Assembly: GCA_023263465.1 (NCBI GenBank)
Contig: JALQWV010000201.1
Coordinates: 1-12,349, forward strand
Direction of reading: 5' to 3'
From: Ilumatobacteraceae bacterium
GTDB lineage: Bacteria > Actinomycetota > Acidimicrobiia > Acidimicrobiales > Ilumatobacteraceae
DNA: 12,349 nt
The notes under the pieces were generated by a model that saw only the letters and a list, made by a program, of their open reading frames with translations, had not been told where the DNA came from and made no database searches. Made by a program: the position numbers and the translations under genes. Positions 1-6,170 of the stretch are shown here, piece after piece. How positions within the stretch are numbered: position 1 is the stretch's first letter; every line of letters starts with the position of its first letter.

Positions 1-53
1 CACACAGCACACTTCCACCCAACTTGCGGTTGAGCGAGCGTGGACATTGCTCG

Positions 54-1583
54 TTACTTCGTAGCTGCGACACGTGCGTTGAACTCGGTAATCATGGCGT
101 CCCACGTTGGAACGTGACTGCGCAAGTTCTGCCAGAACGACTGCGAGCGGCGTGCTTCAAACACCGAAAGTGGCGTTCCCTGCTGCTCAACCCATGTGTA
201 ATAGCCAAGGTTGAAAATGCGGTTGCGATCGCGTTCGGTGCAATCAATCATCGAGTCGGTCTGCACGGTTGCCAAATGCTCAGCGAACACCTCGGCTGCA
301 TCAACTTGCGTGAAATTGTCGTTAAAGCGCTTTTTCATGGTCTTCACGCGCTCACTCGGGTAAAGATCTGCTCCGTCTGTGGCAATGGTGATGAGCACAT
401 CGTCTGCACCAAGGCCGAGCAGTTTTGCTGTTTTGATGGCGGCAATGGTGTTGCAGATTGATGAGAATCCAAAATGCTGCAACGTGTCAACCACTGCTTG
501 CGGAACATGCTTACGCTGCACTAAGTAATCGCGTCCTGCCGAAGTGTTGAACAATACGTCGAGCTCATCGGTTGCGCGGTCGGAAACCGCAGCAACGACG
601 TCGGTGTTCATCACGTTATGAATGAGCGGAATGTGCTTGTCGCCAATGCCTTGAATGTTGTGCTCACCGAAACCATTCTCAAGCATTGTCGGGCACTCAA
701 GTGCTTCAACTGCAACGATCTTTGTTCCGTACTTATCCTTCAGGTGATCACCTGCACCAATAGTTCCAGCGGAGCCCGTGGCACTGGTGAATGCTGCAAG
801 GCGAAGGTTTGGGCGATTCAATCCTTTGGCAACGTGTTCATACACCGTTGCCAGTGCACTTCCTGTTACTTCGTAGTGGCCAAGGTAGTTTCCAAATTCG
901 CAAAACTGATTGAAAATGAAGTTCTTTGAATCTTTTTGCATTTCATTGCACGCATCGTAAATTTCTTTAACATTGCTTTCAGTTCCAGGTGTACGAATGA
1001 TGTCGCTTGGGTCACTTGTCCAACGATCAAGCCAGTCGAAACGCTCTTGCGACATTCCTGCAGGCAATACCGCCACTCCACGAGCGCCCATAATTTTGCT
1101 GATAGCAACGCCACCGCGCGCATAGTTACCTGTTGACGGCCACACTGCTCGCTGAGTTGACGGATTGAATTGTCCGGTGATGACACGCGGTGCCAAACAT
1201 GAGTATGCCGCCAACACTTTGTGCGCTGTGATCATGGGGAAACGATCGCCAAACATCACCACGATCGGACTGTCAACACCCGTCAACGACTTTGGCAACA
1301 CCACGTGATCGGGAACGCTGACCCGATTTCCCGCCATGTCGTTAAACCAATGCACGCGAAACAAGTTGCGCGAATCTGGAGCGTTCTTGTCAGCCCCCGC
1401 TGCAATATCTAGAGGGATAAGAGTGGGGTTCGCTAACTGGGCGAATGTTGGCAACACCACATTGTTGGCGGCACATTTGCGAATGCTTTCGGCCAAGGAC
1501 CCTTCGTCCACGATGGTGTCAGCTAATCCAAGCTGGCTAGCAAGGGCATCTGAGTCTTGGGAGGAAGTCAATGTTGTAGTCAC
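54..1583 (-). CDS. PLP-dependent enzyme, fold type II (cysteine synthase/threonine synthase-like), 509 aa
   Basis: The protein has the layout of a fold-type-II (tryptophan synthase beta-like) pyridoxal-phosphate enzyme. A candidate Schiff-base lysine, K122, sits in 'TAHKVLAAY'. A phosphate/substrate loop 'STGNYARGG' lies near residues 150-158, equivalent to 'SSGNTG' in cysteine synthases. A glycine-rich 'SATGSAGTIGAG' lies near 267-278. At 509 residues it is much longer than cysteine synthases (about 310). The extra length is an N-terminal region of about 100 residues and a C-terminal region after about 410. The substrate cannot be read from sequence; lyase, beta-replacement and threonine-synthase-like activities are all possible. 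The start is GTG at 1583; there is no internal Met until about residue 84 and no clear Shine-Dalgarno. The stop is TAA at 54-56. The gene is divergent from the tRNA at 1637. Family placement is secure, function is not. Confidence 0.85.
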   Translation of the reverse strand: MTTTLTSSQDSDALASQLGLADTIVDEGSLAESIRKCAANNVVLPTFAQLANPTLIPLDIAAGADKNAPDSRNLFRVHWFNDMAGNRVSVPDHVVLPKSLTGVDSPIVVMFGDRFPMITAHKVLAAYSCLAPRVITGQFNPSTQRAVWPSTGNYARGGVAISKIMGARGVAVLPAGMSQERFDWLDRWTSDPSDIIRTPGTESNVKEIYDACNEMQKDSKNFIFNQFCEFGNYLGHYEVTGSALATVYEHVAKGLNRPNLRLAAFTSATGSAGTIGAGDHLKDKYGTKIVAVEALECPTMLENGFGEHNIQGIGDKHIPLIHNVMNTDVVAAVSDRATDELDVLFNTSAGRDYLVQRKHVPQAVVDTLQHFGFSSICNTIAAIKTAKLLGLGADDVLITIATDGADLYPSERVKTMKKRFNDNFTQVDAAEVFAEHLATVQTDSMIDCTERDRNRIFNLGYYTWVEQQGTPLSVFEARRSQSFWQNLRSHVPTWDAMITEFNARVAATK

Positions 1584-1636
1584 GCTTTACATTGTGTCAA
1601 GAAACGACCCCCTTGCCACTACCCTTATCGCGATTA

Positions 1637-1709
1637 GCCGACGTAGCCCAATGGCAGAGGCACAGCACTTAGGATGCTGTCAGTGAGAGTTCGAGTCTCT
1701 CCGTCGGCA
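1637..1709 (+). tRNA. tRNA with anticodon UAG (Leu by codon table), short variable loop
   Basis: A full 73-base cloverleaf is visible. The acceptor stem GCCGACG (1637-1643) pairs perfectly with CGTCGGC (1702-1708), and the discriminator is A1709. The D-arm has three pairs (GCC/GGC) and the loop CAATGGCAGA, which resembles the AAUUGGUAGA loop of tRNA-Leu. The anticodon stem CAGCA/TGCTG (1663-1667/1675-1679) encloses CTTAGGA, giving anticodon TAG at 1670-1672, which reads the Leu codon CUA. The variable loop is only five bases (TCAGT, 1680-1684). The T-stem GAGAG/CTCTC encloses TTCGAGT. Bacterial tRNA-Leu normally has a long class II variable arm, so identity is uncertain. CCA is not encoded. 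All stems are intact, so it does not look decayed. Confidence 0.88.
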
Positions 1710-1711
1710 CT

Positions 1712-2737
1712 GTGAGTTCTCAACCAGCGCACCTATCCGAGGTACAAACCCCAGCGCTCGTGATTGATGGCGCTATTGCACAACAAAACATTGCCACCAT
1801 GGCGGCGGCTCTACCTGGCACACGCTTGCGACCACACATGAAGGCGACGAAGTGCACCTCGCTTGCACGCGAACAGGTTCGTGCCGGACACACCACATTC
1901 ACCTGCGCTACTCCACGTGAAGTAGTGGGCATGGTGAAAGCCGGTGTAGGAGACGATCTACTGCTTGCCAACGAAAGCGTTGATGTCGTTCGACTGCAAG
2001 AAATGGCAGCACTGCAAGACAGTGCACTCATCACCGTGGCGATTGATTCTGACGAGACTTTGCAAGCTACTCACGCTGCAGGTATTCAACATGTGCTCAT
2101 CGACGTCAATGTTGGACTACCCCGTTGCGGTATTGCACCAGAACTCGCTGGCTCACTTGCCGACAAAGCACGTTCGCTTGGCAAAACCGTTCGCGGCGTG
2201 ATGGGCTACGAAGGCCACCTCATGATGGTTGCCGAACACAGTGAACGCCTCGCCAAGGTTGAAGCCTGCATGGCTTTGCTTCGCTCTGCGGCCAACGATG
2301 TAGGTGGCGAAATCATCTCTGCTGGAGGAACCGGCACTTACAACTTGCACGGCAACACCGGTGTCACGGAAATACAAGCTGGCTCGTATTCATTAATGGA
2401 TACGCAGTACGCGCAACTTGGTTTGCCCTTTGCTCAAGCAGTGTTTGTCGTCGGCACAGTCATTTCGTCGAATCCACAGTGGGCGGTAATAGATGTGGGC
2501 CTGAAGTCGCTTGGCATGGATCACGGCAATCCCACCATTGAGGGGCATTCCGTTTGGTTCTGCTCCGACGAACACACCACGTTCTCTCCGGTTGAAGGCG
2601 CTCCACCAAAAGTTGGTACACGAATTCGTGTTACCCCTGCACATATTGATCCAACTGTTGCTCAACACGACGCCGCGTGGATTGTAAACGATGACGACAT
2701 CGTTGACCGATGGGCAATTGACTTACGCGGTTGGTAA
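1712..2737 (+). CDS. DSD1-family PLP enzyme (D-threonine aldolase / D-serine dehydratase-like), 341 aa
   Basis: This fold-type-III enzyme has an alanine-racemase-like N-terminal barrel. The family opening 'TPALVID' is at residues 13-19. 'RPHMKATKC' (40-48) carries the probable PLP lysine K44. 'GLPRCG' (135-140), 'YEGH' (166-169) and 'GGTGTY' (205-210) are further family blocks. The C-terminal metal site reads H311-x-D313. Metal-dependent D-threonine aldolases use His-x-Asp, while zinc D-serine dehydratases use His-x-Cys, so aldolase-type chemistry (a D-beta-hydroxy amino acid to glycine plus aldehyde) is the better guess. The start is GTG at 1712: TPAL falls at the usual distance, no ATG lies upstream, and the tRNA ends only two bases before. 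No Shine-Dalgarno is visible. CTA codons encode L83 and L136. The gene ends five bases from the convergent monooxygenase gene. Confidence 0.85.
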   Translation: MSSQPAHLSEVQTPALVIDGAIAQQNIATMAAALPGTRLRPHMKATKCTSLAREQVRAGHTTFTCATPREVVGMVKAGVGDDLLLANESVDVVRLQEMAALQDSALITVAIDSDETLQATHAAGIQHVLIDVNVGLPRCGIAPELAGSLADKARSLGKTVRGVMGYEGHLMMVAEHSERLAKVEACMALLRSAANDVGGEIISAGGTGTYNLHGNTGVTEIQAGSYSLMDTQYAQLGLPFAQAVFVVGTVISSNPQWAVIDVGLKSLGMDHGNPTIEGHSVWFCSDEHTTFSPVEGAPPKVGTRIRVTPAHIDPTVAQHDAAWIVNDDDIVDRWAIDLRGW

Positions 2738-2742
2738 TTTTG

Positions 2743-4146
2743 TTATGCGAACTCAGAAGCGATTTGATCTAAATATTTAGCAAGTTCACGATTGTTCTCA
2801 AAAACTCCTGCGACATATCCATCGGGGCGAACTAAGTACATGCCTTCAATACCGTCAAGCACATGACTCTGCAATGGTGTCCCAAAAAGAGAAAAATGAT
2901 CCATAGATTTCGTGGATGAAACTAGTTGGAATGAGCCATCTTTCATTTCCGCGCCTTCGAGTTCGTGAATTCGTGTAAACATGGTTCCATTATCCTGCTG
3001 ACCGAATTGCAACCTGCTCTCCCCTAATTTTGGCTGTGGTCGCGCTCCTCCATAACCCGCGGACTCCTCAATTCCATGGCTCACACGTCCTGCGATTTGG
3101 TCGATAAGACGTCCCGTATCAATTGAATGCATCACAACACTCTTGGCATGGCCAATACGTTCCTGTCCGTAGGTTTCCAAGATTTTTCTTTTTGCTCTAC
3201 CCTTCACCACGAGAGCCATTTTCCAGGACAGATTGAAAGCATCTCTCATGCCCGTGTTTAACCCTTGACCCATGAATGGGGGCATCTGGTGTGCGGAGTC
3301 GCCCGCCAAGAAGATGCGACCCTGTTGCATAGATGTAGCCACTACTCCATGAAAGCGATATGCAGCATGTCTGATAAGACGAACGTCTTTCGGGGTTACC
3401 CACTTCTCAAGAAGCGACCAAATTGTTCTCTCGGTGTTCATCTCTGATGGAATTTCACCCGGTTGTAATTGAAATTCAAACCGATAGAAATTCTTGTGAC
3501 CACGAACCAGCGTGACTGGGCGATCCCTATCGCAAACCTGTCTCGTCACATTGGGTAACTGAGACGCCTCTGGGTGTAATATTTCAAGATCCACAACAAG
3601 CCAATCCTGCTCAAACGCAAGATCTTCAAGTTGAATTCCAATTTTCTTCCGAATAGAGCTTGATGCGCCATCGCAGGCAACAACAAAATCTGCGCATACA
3701 TTTTCTCCATCCACCGTCGTCACCGACACCTGCTGCTCGGTTGCGTCTATTCCAATTACTTCACAGCCAAAACGAATGTCTGCGCCACATCGCTTTGCAA
3801 TTGACAACAGAAGTTCATCTAGTTCTGGTTGATAATGGCAACTCACTGCAGGAAGACCAAATTGATGAATGTGAAAAACATCAATTCCCATTACTTCGTT
3901 TCCATCCGAATCAACAAAGTCAGCCCGTGACATAGGAGTGAGAACATTGGCCAACTCGGACCCAAAGCCAAGCTCAACAAAGGCCCGGCGAATTTCGGCA
4001 TCCATCACAATTGCACGCGGTAGTTCATACACCCGACTCTGGCGCTCAAGAACAACATTAAAAATGCCGCGGACAGACAAGGCAATGCTCATGGTCAGAC
4101 CCACCGGGCCACCACCGATAATGACTACGGGATGTTTGTTTCCCAT
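2743..4146 (-). CDS. FAD-dependent aromatic-ring monooxygenase, MhpA-like
   Basis: A class A flavoprotein hydroxylase (PHBH fold) that would use FAD, NAD(P)H and O2 to hydroxylate an aromatic ring. The ADP-binding loop GGGPVG is at residues 11-16, the 'CDGASSSIR' (DG) motif near 158-166, and the FAD-ribityl motif 'GDSAHQMPPFMGQG' at 282-295. The tail 'LVRPDGYVAG' resembles the end of the C-terminal domain of 3-(3-hydroxyphenyl)propionate hydroxylases. At 467 residues it is shorter than E. coli MhpA (about 550), so that domain is reduced and the substrate may differ. The ATG at 4146 overlaps the stop of the upstream tetR gene by one base (TGATG), which suggests translational coupling; a GTG one codon earlier (4149) is possible. 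It is the last gene of the minus-strand arm and likely makes the catechol-type substrate of the VOC enzyme (inference). Confidence 0.88.
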   Translation of the reverse strand: MGNKHPVVIIGGGPVGLTMSIALSVRGIFNVVLERQSRVYELPRAIVMDAEIRRAFVELGFGSELANVLTPMSRADFVDSDGNEVMGIDVFHIHQFGLPAVSCHYQPELDELLLSIAKRCGADIRFGCEVIGIDATEQQVSVTTVDGENVCADFVVACDGASSSIRKKIGIQLEDLAFEQDWLVVDLEILHPEASQLPNVTRQVCDRDRPVTLVRGHKNFYRFEFQLQPGEIPSEMNTERTIWSLLEKWVTPKDVRLIRHAAYRFHGVVATSMQQGRIFLAGDSAHQMPPFMGQGLNTGMRDAFNLSWKMALVVKGRAKRKILETYGQERIGHAKSVVMHSIDTGRLIDQIAGRVSHGIEESAGYGGARPQPKLGESRLQFGQQDNGTMFTRIHELEGAEMKDGSFQLVSSTKSMDHFSLFGTPLQSHVLDGIEGMYLVRPDGYVAGVFENNRELAKYLDQIASEFA

Positions 4147-4706
4147 CACACCGCCATCTTTGCCATGCTTTGTCTTACGCGAGCTGCGAATTGACGTGCA
4201 TGCTGAACTTCATCAGAAGACATGTCTGTCACAGCAAACATAAATGGTTCAAACAGCACCCATCCCATTTCGAAAGCCATTGCTGCACAAAACGCCGATT
4301 TAATTTCAACTGTTAGCGATTTGCCGGACTTGCTCAACGAGTGGTGAAGCGCTGCTCGCGGAACAGACAGCCCCTCGGTTACCTCAAGTAAAGCGAGATC
4401 AAAAGCGCCATCGAGTAAACATTGTGCAACTGCTCGCAAGTATCGGTTCTGTTCTAGCAACAACATTGGTGGTGGGATCGGACTCCCTCCACCTTCTCGC
4501 TTAACAAATTCTTGATGTTGCTCAAGCAAGGAGATCATTGCAGCACGCAACAATTGCTCTTTACTCCCAAAGTAGTGATGAACAAGCCCGTGATTTACTC
4601 CAGCACGAGCAGCAATGGACCTTACCGTTGCCCCATGAGGGCCAACTTCTACAAGTAATTCGCTTGCGGCGTTTACGAGCTTTTCGTCTGCTCGTGAATT
4701 ACGCAT
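4146..4706 (-). CDS. TetR/AcrR-family transcriptional regulator, 186 aa
   Basis: The N-terminal DNA-binding domain covers about residues 8-55. The helix-turn-helix 'TVRSIAARAGVNHGLVHHYFGSKEQLL' has the TetR signature including the HYFGSKE helix-4 start. The remaining roughly 130 residues would bind a ligand and dimerise; the ligand is not identifiable. The gene lies between the VOC gene (two-base gap upstream) and the monooxygenase gene (one-base overlap downstream), so it is co-transcribed with both. AGGA, about 8 bases upstream of the ATG inside the end of the VOC gene, can serve as the ribosome binding site. Its most likely operator is the 34-bp palindrome at 5264-5297. That would make it autoregulatory and control both divergent arms, presumably relieved by a pathway substrate or intermediate (inference). 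Confidence 0.93.
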   Translation of the reverse strand: MRNSRADEKLVNAASELLVEVGPHGATVRSIAARAGVNHGLVHHYFGSKEQLLRAAMISLLEQHQEFVKREGGGSPIPPPMLLLEQNRYLRAVAQCLLDGAFDLALLEVTEGLSVPRAALHHSLSKSGKSLTVEIKSAFCAAMAFEMGWVLFEPFMFAVTDMSSDEVQHARQFAARVRQSMAKMAV

Positions 4707-4708
4707 TG

Positions 4709-5242
4709 CTATTTTCCTGCAAGTGCGTAATCAAGAATCTCCTCTGCCGGCACTCCATTTCGATACCGTGCAATCAATGTCGGGAAATCCACATTGATGC
4801 CAATCGGATTTTGAAAAAATTCGGCAGTCTTCATAAACGCATCAGCATTTTCAGGTGTCATGGTGTCGACTTGAGTTTCTACCTGATTTCCATCTGGGTC
4901 CCGGTAATACGCAGACAGTGTCATTCCGTGGTTAATTGTCCAATATGGCGCACAATCCAACGCGCACATTTCGTCGTACTTCGCAAAAAGATCATCAAGA
5001 TTTGCAAAATTAAATGCAAAATGGTCGACCCCTATGGCGTCAGCGACGGGTTCTGCGAAGTGTGGAAAGCCAACAATGGCAAGCCGATGATGCTCTTCGT
5101 CAAACTGCAGAAAAGCCATGTAATCAGTGCGCATTCGTACTTCGCCACCCAAAAATGTGCACCACCAGGAAATCATTTCCTCGTATTTCCTCGTTCGCAA
5201 CACAATGTGTCCAATACCGGTTGGCCTAACTCGATTGCTCAT
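4709..5242 (-). CDS. VOC-superfamily protein, extradiol-dioxygenase-like, 177 aa
   Basis: This is a single vicinal-oxygen-chelate unit of two beta-alpha-beta-beta-beta modules. Numbered from the ATG at 5242, candidate Fe(II) ligands are H12 ('GIGHIVLRT'), H74 ('GVDHFAFNF') and E122 ('GNQVETQ'), a 2-His-1-Glu triad. The second-sphere catalytic residues of type I extradiol dioxygenases also appear: H52 in 'HHRLAIV' and a tyrosine in 'AYYRDPDGNQVE' (112 or 113). This supports ring-cleaving oxygenase chemistry over generic glyoxalase function. Classical two-domain enzymes are about 290 residues, so this is a one-domain form. The ATG at 5242 is chosen because AAAGGAA precedes it; a TTG six codons upstream (5260) has no such site. 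It is the first gene of the minus-strand arm, directly downstream of the operator. The ring substrate is unknown. Confidence 0.85.
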   Translation of the reverse strand: MSNRVRPTGIGHIVLRTRKYEEMISWWCTFLGGEVRMRTDYMAFLQFDEEHHRLAIVGFPHFAEPVADAIGVDHFAFNFANLDDLFAKYDEMCALDCAPYWTINHGMTLSAYYRDPDGNQVETQVDTMTPENADAFMKTAEFFQNPIGINVDFPTLIARYRNGVPAEEILDYALAGK

Positions 5243-5246
5243 ATTG

Positions 5247-5253
5247 TTCCTTT
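5247..5253 (-). promoter_or_regulatory. Ribosome binding site of the VOC gene
   Basis: AAAGGAA on the minus strand lies a few bases before the ATG at 5242. It decides for this start over the TTG at 5260, which would leave the site inside the coding region. Confidence 0.6.
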
Positions 5254-5263
5254 CATGCAATTT

Positions 5264-5297
5264 CCCTTCATATTAGTCAATTGACTAATATGAAGGG
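5264..5297. promoter_or_regulatory. 34-bp perfect palindrome, probable TetR operator between divergent arms
   Basis: The half site CCCTTCATATTAGTCAA (5264-5280) is followed without spacer by its exact reverse complement (5281-5297). The symmetry breaks at 5263/5298. The inner core TTAGTCAATTGACTAA has the size and dyad form of TetR-family operators. It lies 21 bases before the VOC start and 36 before the FAH start, where it would overlap both promoters. On either strand it contains TAATAT, a possible -10 box, so both promoters may be built into the operator. No clear -35 boxes were found. That the TetR protein at 4146-4706 binds here is inferred from adjacency and symmetry. Confidence 0.85.
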
Positions 5298-5323
5298 TAG
5301 CGAACCAGCATTCGCCATCAAAT

Positions 5324-5330
5324 AGGAGGA
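5324..5330 (+). promoter_or_regulatory. Strong Shine-Dalgarno of the FAH-family gene
   Basis: AGGAGGA sits three bases before the ATG at 5334. It is the strongest ribosome binding site in the window and contrasts with the core genes, several of which show none. Confidence 0.75.
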
Positions 5331-5333
5331 TTT

Positions 5334-6170
5334 ATGCGCTTTGCAGTTCTGGACGGTCGGGCCCATCTGGTGTCGCCTCATGCCGATGCACTTGTCGATG
5401 TTGAAAAGGCATCACATGGCGCGTTGCCCTCCGATCCGTGGTTGTGCTTTGCACAATGGGAAAAGGTTCTCGCAATCGCTGGGCAGCAACTGAGGTTTGA
5501 CATCCCACTAGATGTTTCAGCACTTCAAGCACCCTCACCATGTCCACGTCAAATGTTTGGTATCGGACTCAACTATCGCTCTCACGCAGAAGAGTCGGGG
5601 ATGGAAATCCCTAAAGTCCCACTCACATTTCCAAAATTCAGTTCATCCGTGAACTCTCCTAACGGCGATGTGCCAATTACTGGGGCACTAGTTGACTTTG
5701 AAGCCGAGTTGGTTGTTGTCATTTCTCACGGTGGCAGAAATATTTCACAAGAGTCTGCATGGAGCCACATCGCAGGAGTGTGCCCAGGTCAGGATATTTC
5801 AGATCGAGGACTTCAATTTTCCAGCACACCTCCCCAATTCGGTTTAGGAAAAAGTCGGGCCGGCTATTCGCCATTTGGTCCCTGGCTGGTCTCAGTTGAT
5901 GAACTTGCCAATCGTGACTGTCTGGAAATTTCTTGTTCTGTAAACGGAATCGAAATGCAACGCTCATTAACGAACGATCTCATTTTCAGCGTTTCCCAAA
6001 TAATTGAGTTTCTCTCGAGCGTTGTTGAACTATTGCCAGGTGATGTCATTTTCACTGGTACGCCAGGAGGCGTTGGAGTAAGTCGTAAACCACCACTATT
6101 TCTCAAATCAGGCGACATCATCACAACCACCCTCACAGGAATTGGCACCCTCACCAATCACTGCATATGA
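5334..6170 (+). CDS. Fumarylacetoacetate hydrolase (FAH) family protein, 278 aa
   Basis: The C-terminal FAH fold begins at about residue 70 with 'FGIGLNYRSHAEE' (75-87). The divalent-metal acids are E123 and E125 in 'VDFEAELVVVI' and D154 in 'GQDISDR'. 'GKSRAGYSPFGPW' (172-184) matches the conserved 'GK-F-P-GPW' block, and 'FTGTPGGVG' is the late glycine-rich block. Family members hydrolyse C-C bonds of diketo acids, or act as hydratases or isomerases on ring-fission products (2-hydroxyhepta-2,4-diene-1,7-dioate isomerase, 2-keto-4-pentenoate hydratase type). Placement opposite an extradiol-type dioxygenase fits work on a meta-cleavage product. The exact reaction is not readable. ATG at 5334 is supported by the AGGAGGA site. 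It is the first gene of the plus-strand arm, and its stop overlaps the start of the MBL gene (ATGA). Confidence 0.9.
   Translation: MRFAVLDGRAHLVSPHADALVDVEKASHGALPSDPWLCFAQWEKVLAIAGQQLRFDIPLDVSALQAPSPCPRQMFGIGLNYRSHAEESGMEIPKVPLTFPKFSSSVNSPNGDVPITGALVDFEAELVVVISHGGRNISQESAWSHIAGVCPGQDISDRGLQFSSTPPQFGLGKSRAGYSPFGPWLVSVDELANRDCLEISCSVNGIEMQRSLTNDLIFSVSQIIEFLSSVVELLPGDVIFTGTPGGVGVSRKPPLFLKSGDIITTTLTGIGTLTNHCI

Noticed and set aside
34..54. Small inverted repeat CGAGC/GCTCG after the PLP gene stop
   Set aside because: The stem is only five pairs with a nine-base loop and no T-run, too weak to call a terminator.
2714..2724. CAATTGACTTA near the end of the DSD1 gene, similar to half of the operator core
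   Set aside because: It lacks the other half site and is explained by codons for I-D-L in the protein.
4538..5284. Long open frame (248 codons) on the plus strand
   Set aside because: It is antisense to the tetR and VOC genes, resembles no family, and runs through the operator. It is a shadow of the real genes.
5264..5297. The 34-bp palindrome as a transcription terminator
   Set aside because: It lies between divergent start codons, no gene ends there, and neither side has a T-run.
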